From the NCBI GenBank assembly GCA_025963425.1, contig JAOPUQ010000441.1, positions 1 to 6,927 of the forward strand: 6,927 bases of DNA, in the 5' to 3' direction. The translations under genes and the position numbers were made by a program. How positions within the stretch are numbered: position 1 is the stretch's first letter; each line of letters starts with the position of its first letter. Of this stretch, positions 6,852 through 6,927 are shown piece by piece. The notes below the pieces were generated by a model, which saw nothing but the letters and a program-made list of their open reading frames with translations, was not told where the DNA came from and did not search any database. The stretch is from Modestobacter sp. GTDB taxonomy: Bacteria > Actinomycetota > Actinomycetes > Mycobacteriales > Geodermatophilaceae.

Positions 6852-6887
6852 GGGCTCCAGCGCGGACACGCCCCGATGCCGGAGCCC
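6852..6887 (+). other. Inverted repeat after the FHA gene
   Basis: GGGCTCC (6852-6858) and GGAGCCC (6881-6887) are perfectly complementary, giving a 7-bp stem with a 22-nt loop that begins 5 nt after the stop codon. The loop is large and no T-run follows, so it is a weak terminator candidate alone; it may act with the compact hairpin just downstream. Confidence 0.35.
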
Positions 6888-6891
6888 GGAA

Positions 6892-6907
6892 CGGGCCGCC
6901 CGGCCCG
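6892..6907 (+). terminator. Compact GC hairpin, possible terminator of the FHA gene
   Basis: CGGGCC (6892-6897) and GGCCCG (6902-6907) form a perfect 6-bp all-GC stem with the tetraloop GCCC, 45 nt after the FHA stop codon. There is no T-run after it. Position and strength suit a hairpin-only terminator, but such short GC palindromes are frequent at this base composition. Confidence 0.4.
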
Positions 6908-6920
6908 GGGCTTGTCCGAC

Positions 6921-6926
6921 TAGAGC
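6921..6926 (+). promoter_or_regulatory. Possible -10-like element of the next gene, at the window edge
   Basis: TAGAGC follows a C, giving the fourth CTAG of the window. It lies downstream of the two hairpins, where a new transcription unit could begin. The other three CTAG sites are all -10-like elements next to start codons. Against it, the last base of the hexamer is C rather than T, and no downstream sequence is available to show a start codon. Confidence 0.25.
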
Positions 6927-6927
6927 C

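Overview
This window looks like chromosomal core-metabolism DNA from a high-GC actinobacterium. It is GC-rich throughout, with strong G/C preference at third codon positions and long spurious antisense frames. The gene content is a GlgE-type alpha-glucan locus of the kind known from Mycobacterium and Streptomyces. The lineage cannot be fixed from sequence alone; a soil actinobacterium such as Geodermatophilaceae would fit. I see no mobile element, CRISPR array, tRNA or rRNA, and no sign of recent transfer.

Layout: positions 1-2979 read leftward as an operon, glgE (961-2979) then treS (911 to beyond position 1, so its C-terminal part is missing). A 179-bp divergent control region (2980-3158) separates it from glgP (3159-5708), which reads rightward and ends in a strong GC-rich hairpin (5718-5756). 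A 166-bp gap leads to a gene for a soluble 323-residue protein with a C-terminal FHA domain (5875-6846), followed by 81 bp holding two hairpins and possibly the edge of the next promoter.

How the genes work together: TreS interconverts trehalose and maltose. A maltokinase, expected further left but not visible, would make maltose-1-phosphate. GlgE transfers the maltosyl unit onto a growing alpha-1,4-glucan. GlgP phosphorolyses alpha-1,4-glucan to glucose-1-phosphate. Synthesis and breakdown arms are therefore transcribed away from one shared control region. The FHA gene has its own promoter-like element and is probably a separate unit for phosphothreonine-dependent signalling; nothing in the sequence ties it to glucan metabolism.

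The most notable sequence pattern is in the starts. glgE, glgP and the FHA gene each have a CTAG-containing -10-like hexamer (TAGCGT, TAGGGT, TAGGCT) ending only 7-8 nt before the start codon, with no usable Shine-Dalgarno site. This is the arrangement of leaderless transcripts. The window has only four CTAG tetranucleotides, all intergenic; the fourth lies at the extreme right edge and may mark the next gene. The enzymes are known families and I found no clear evidence of a previously undescribed system.
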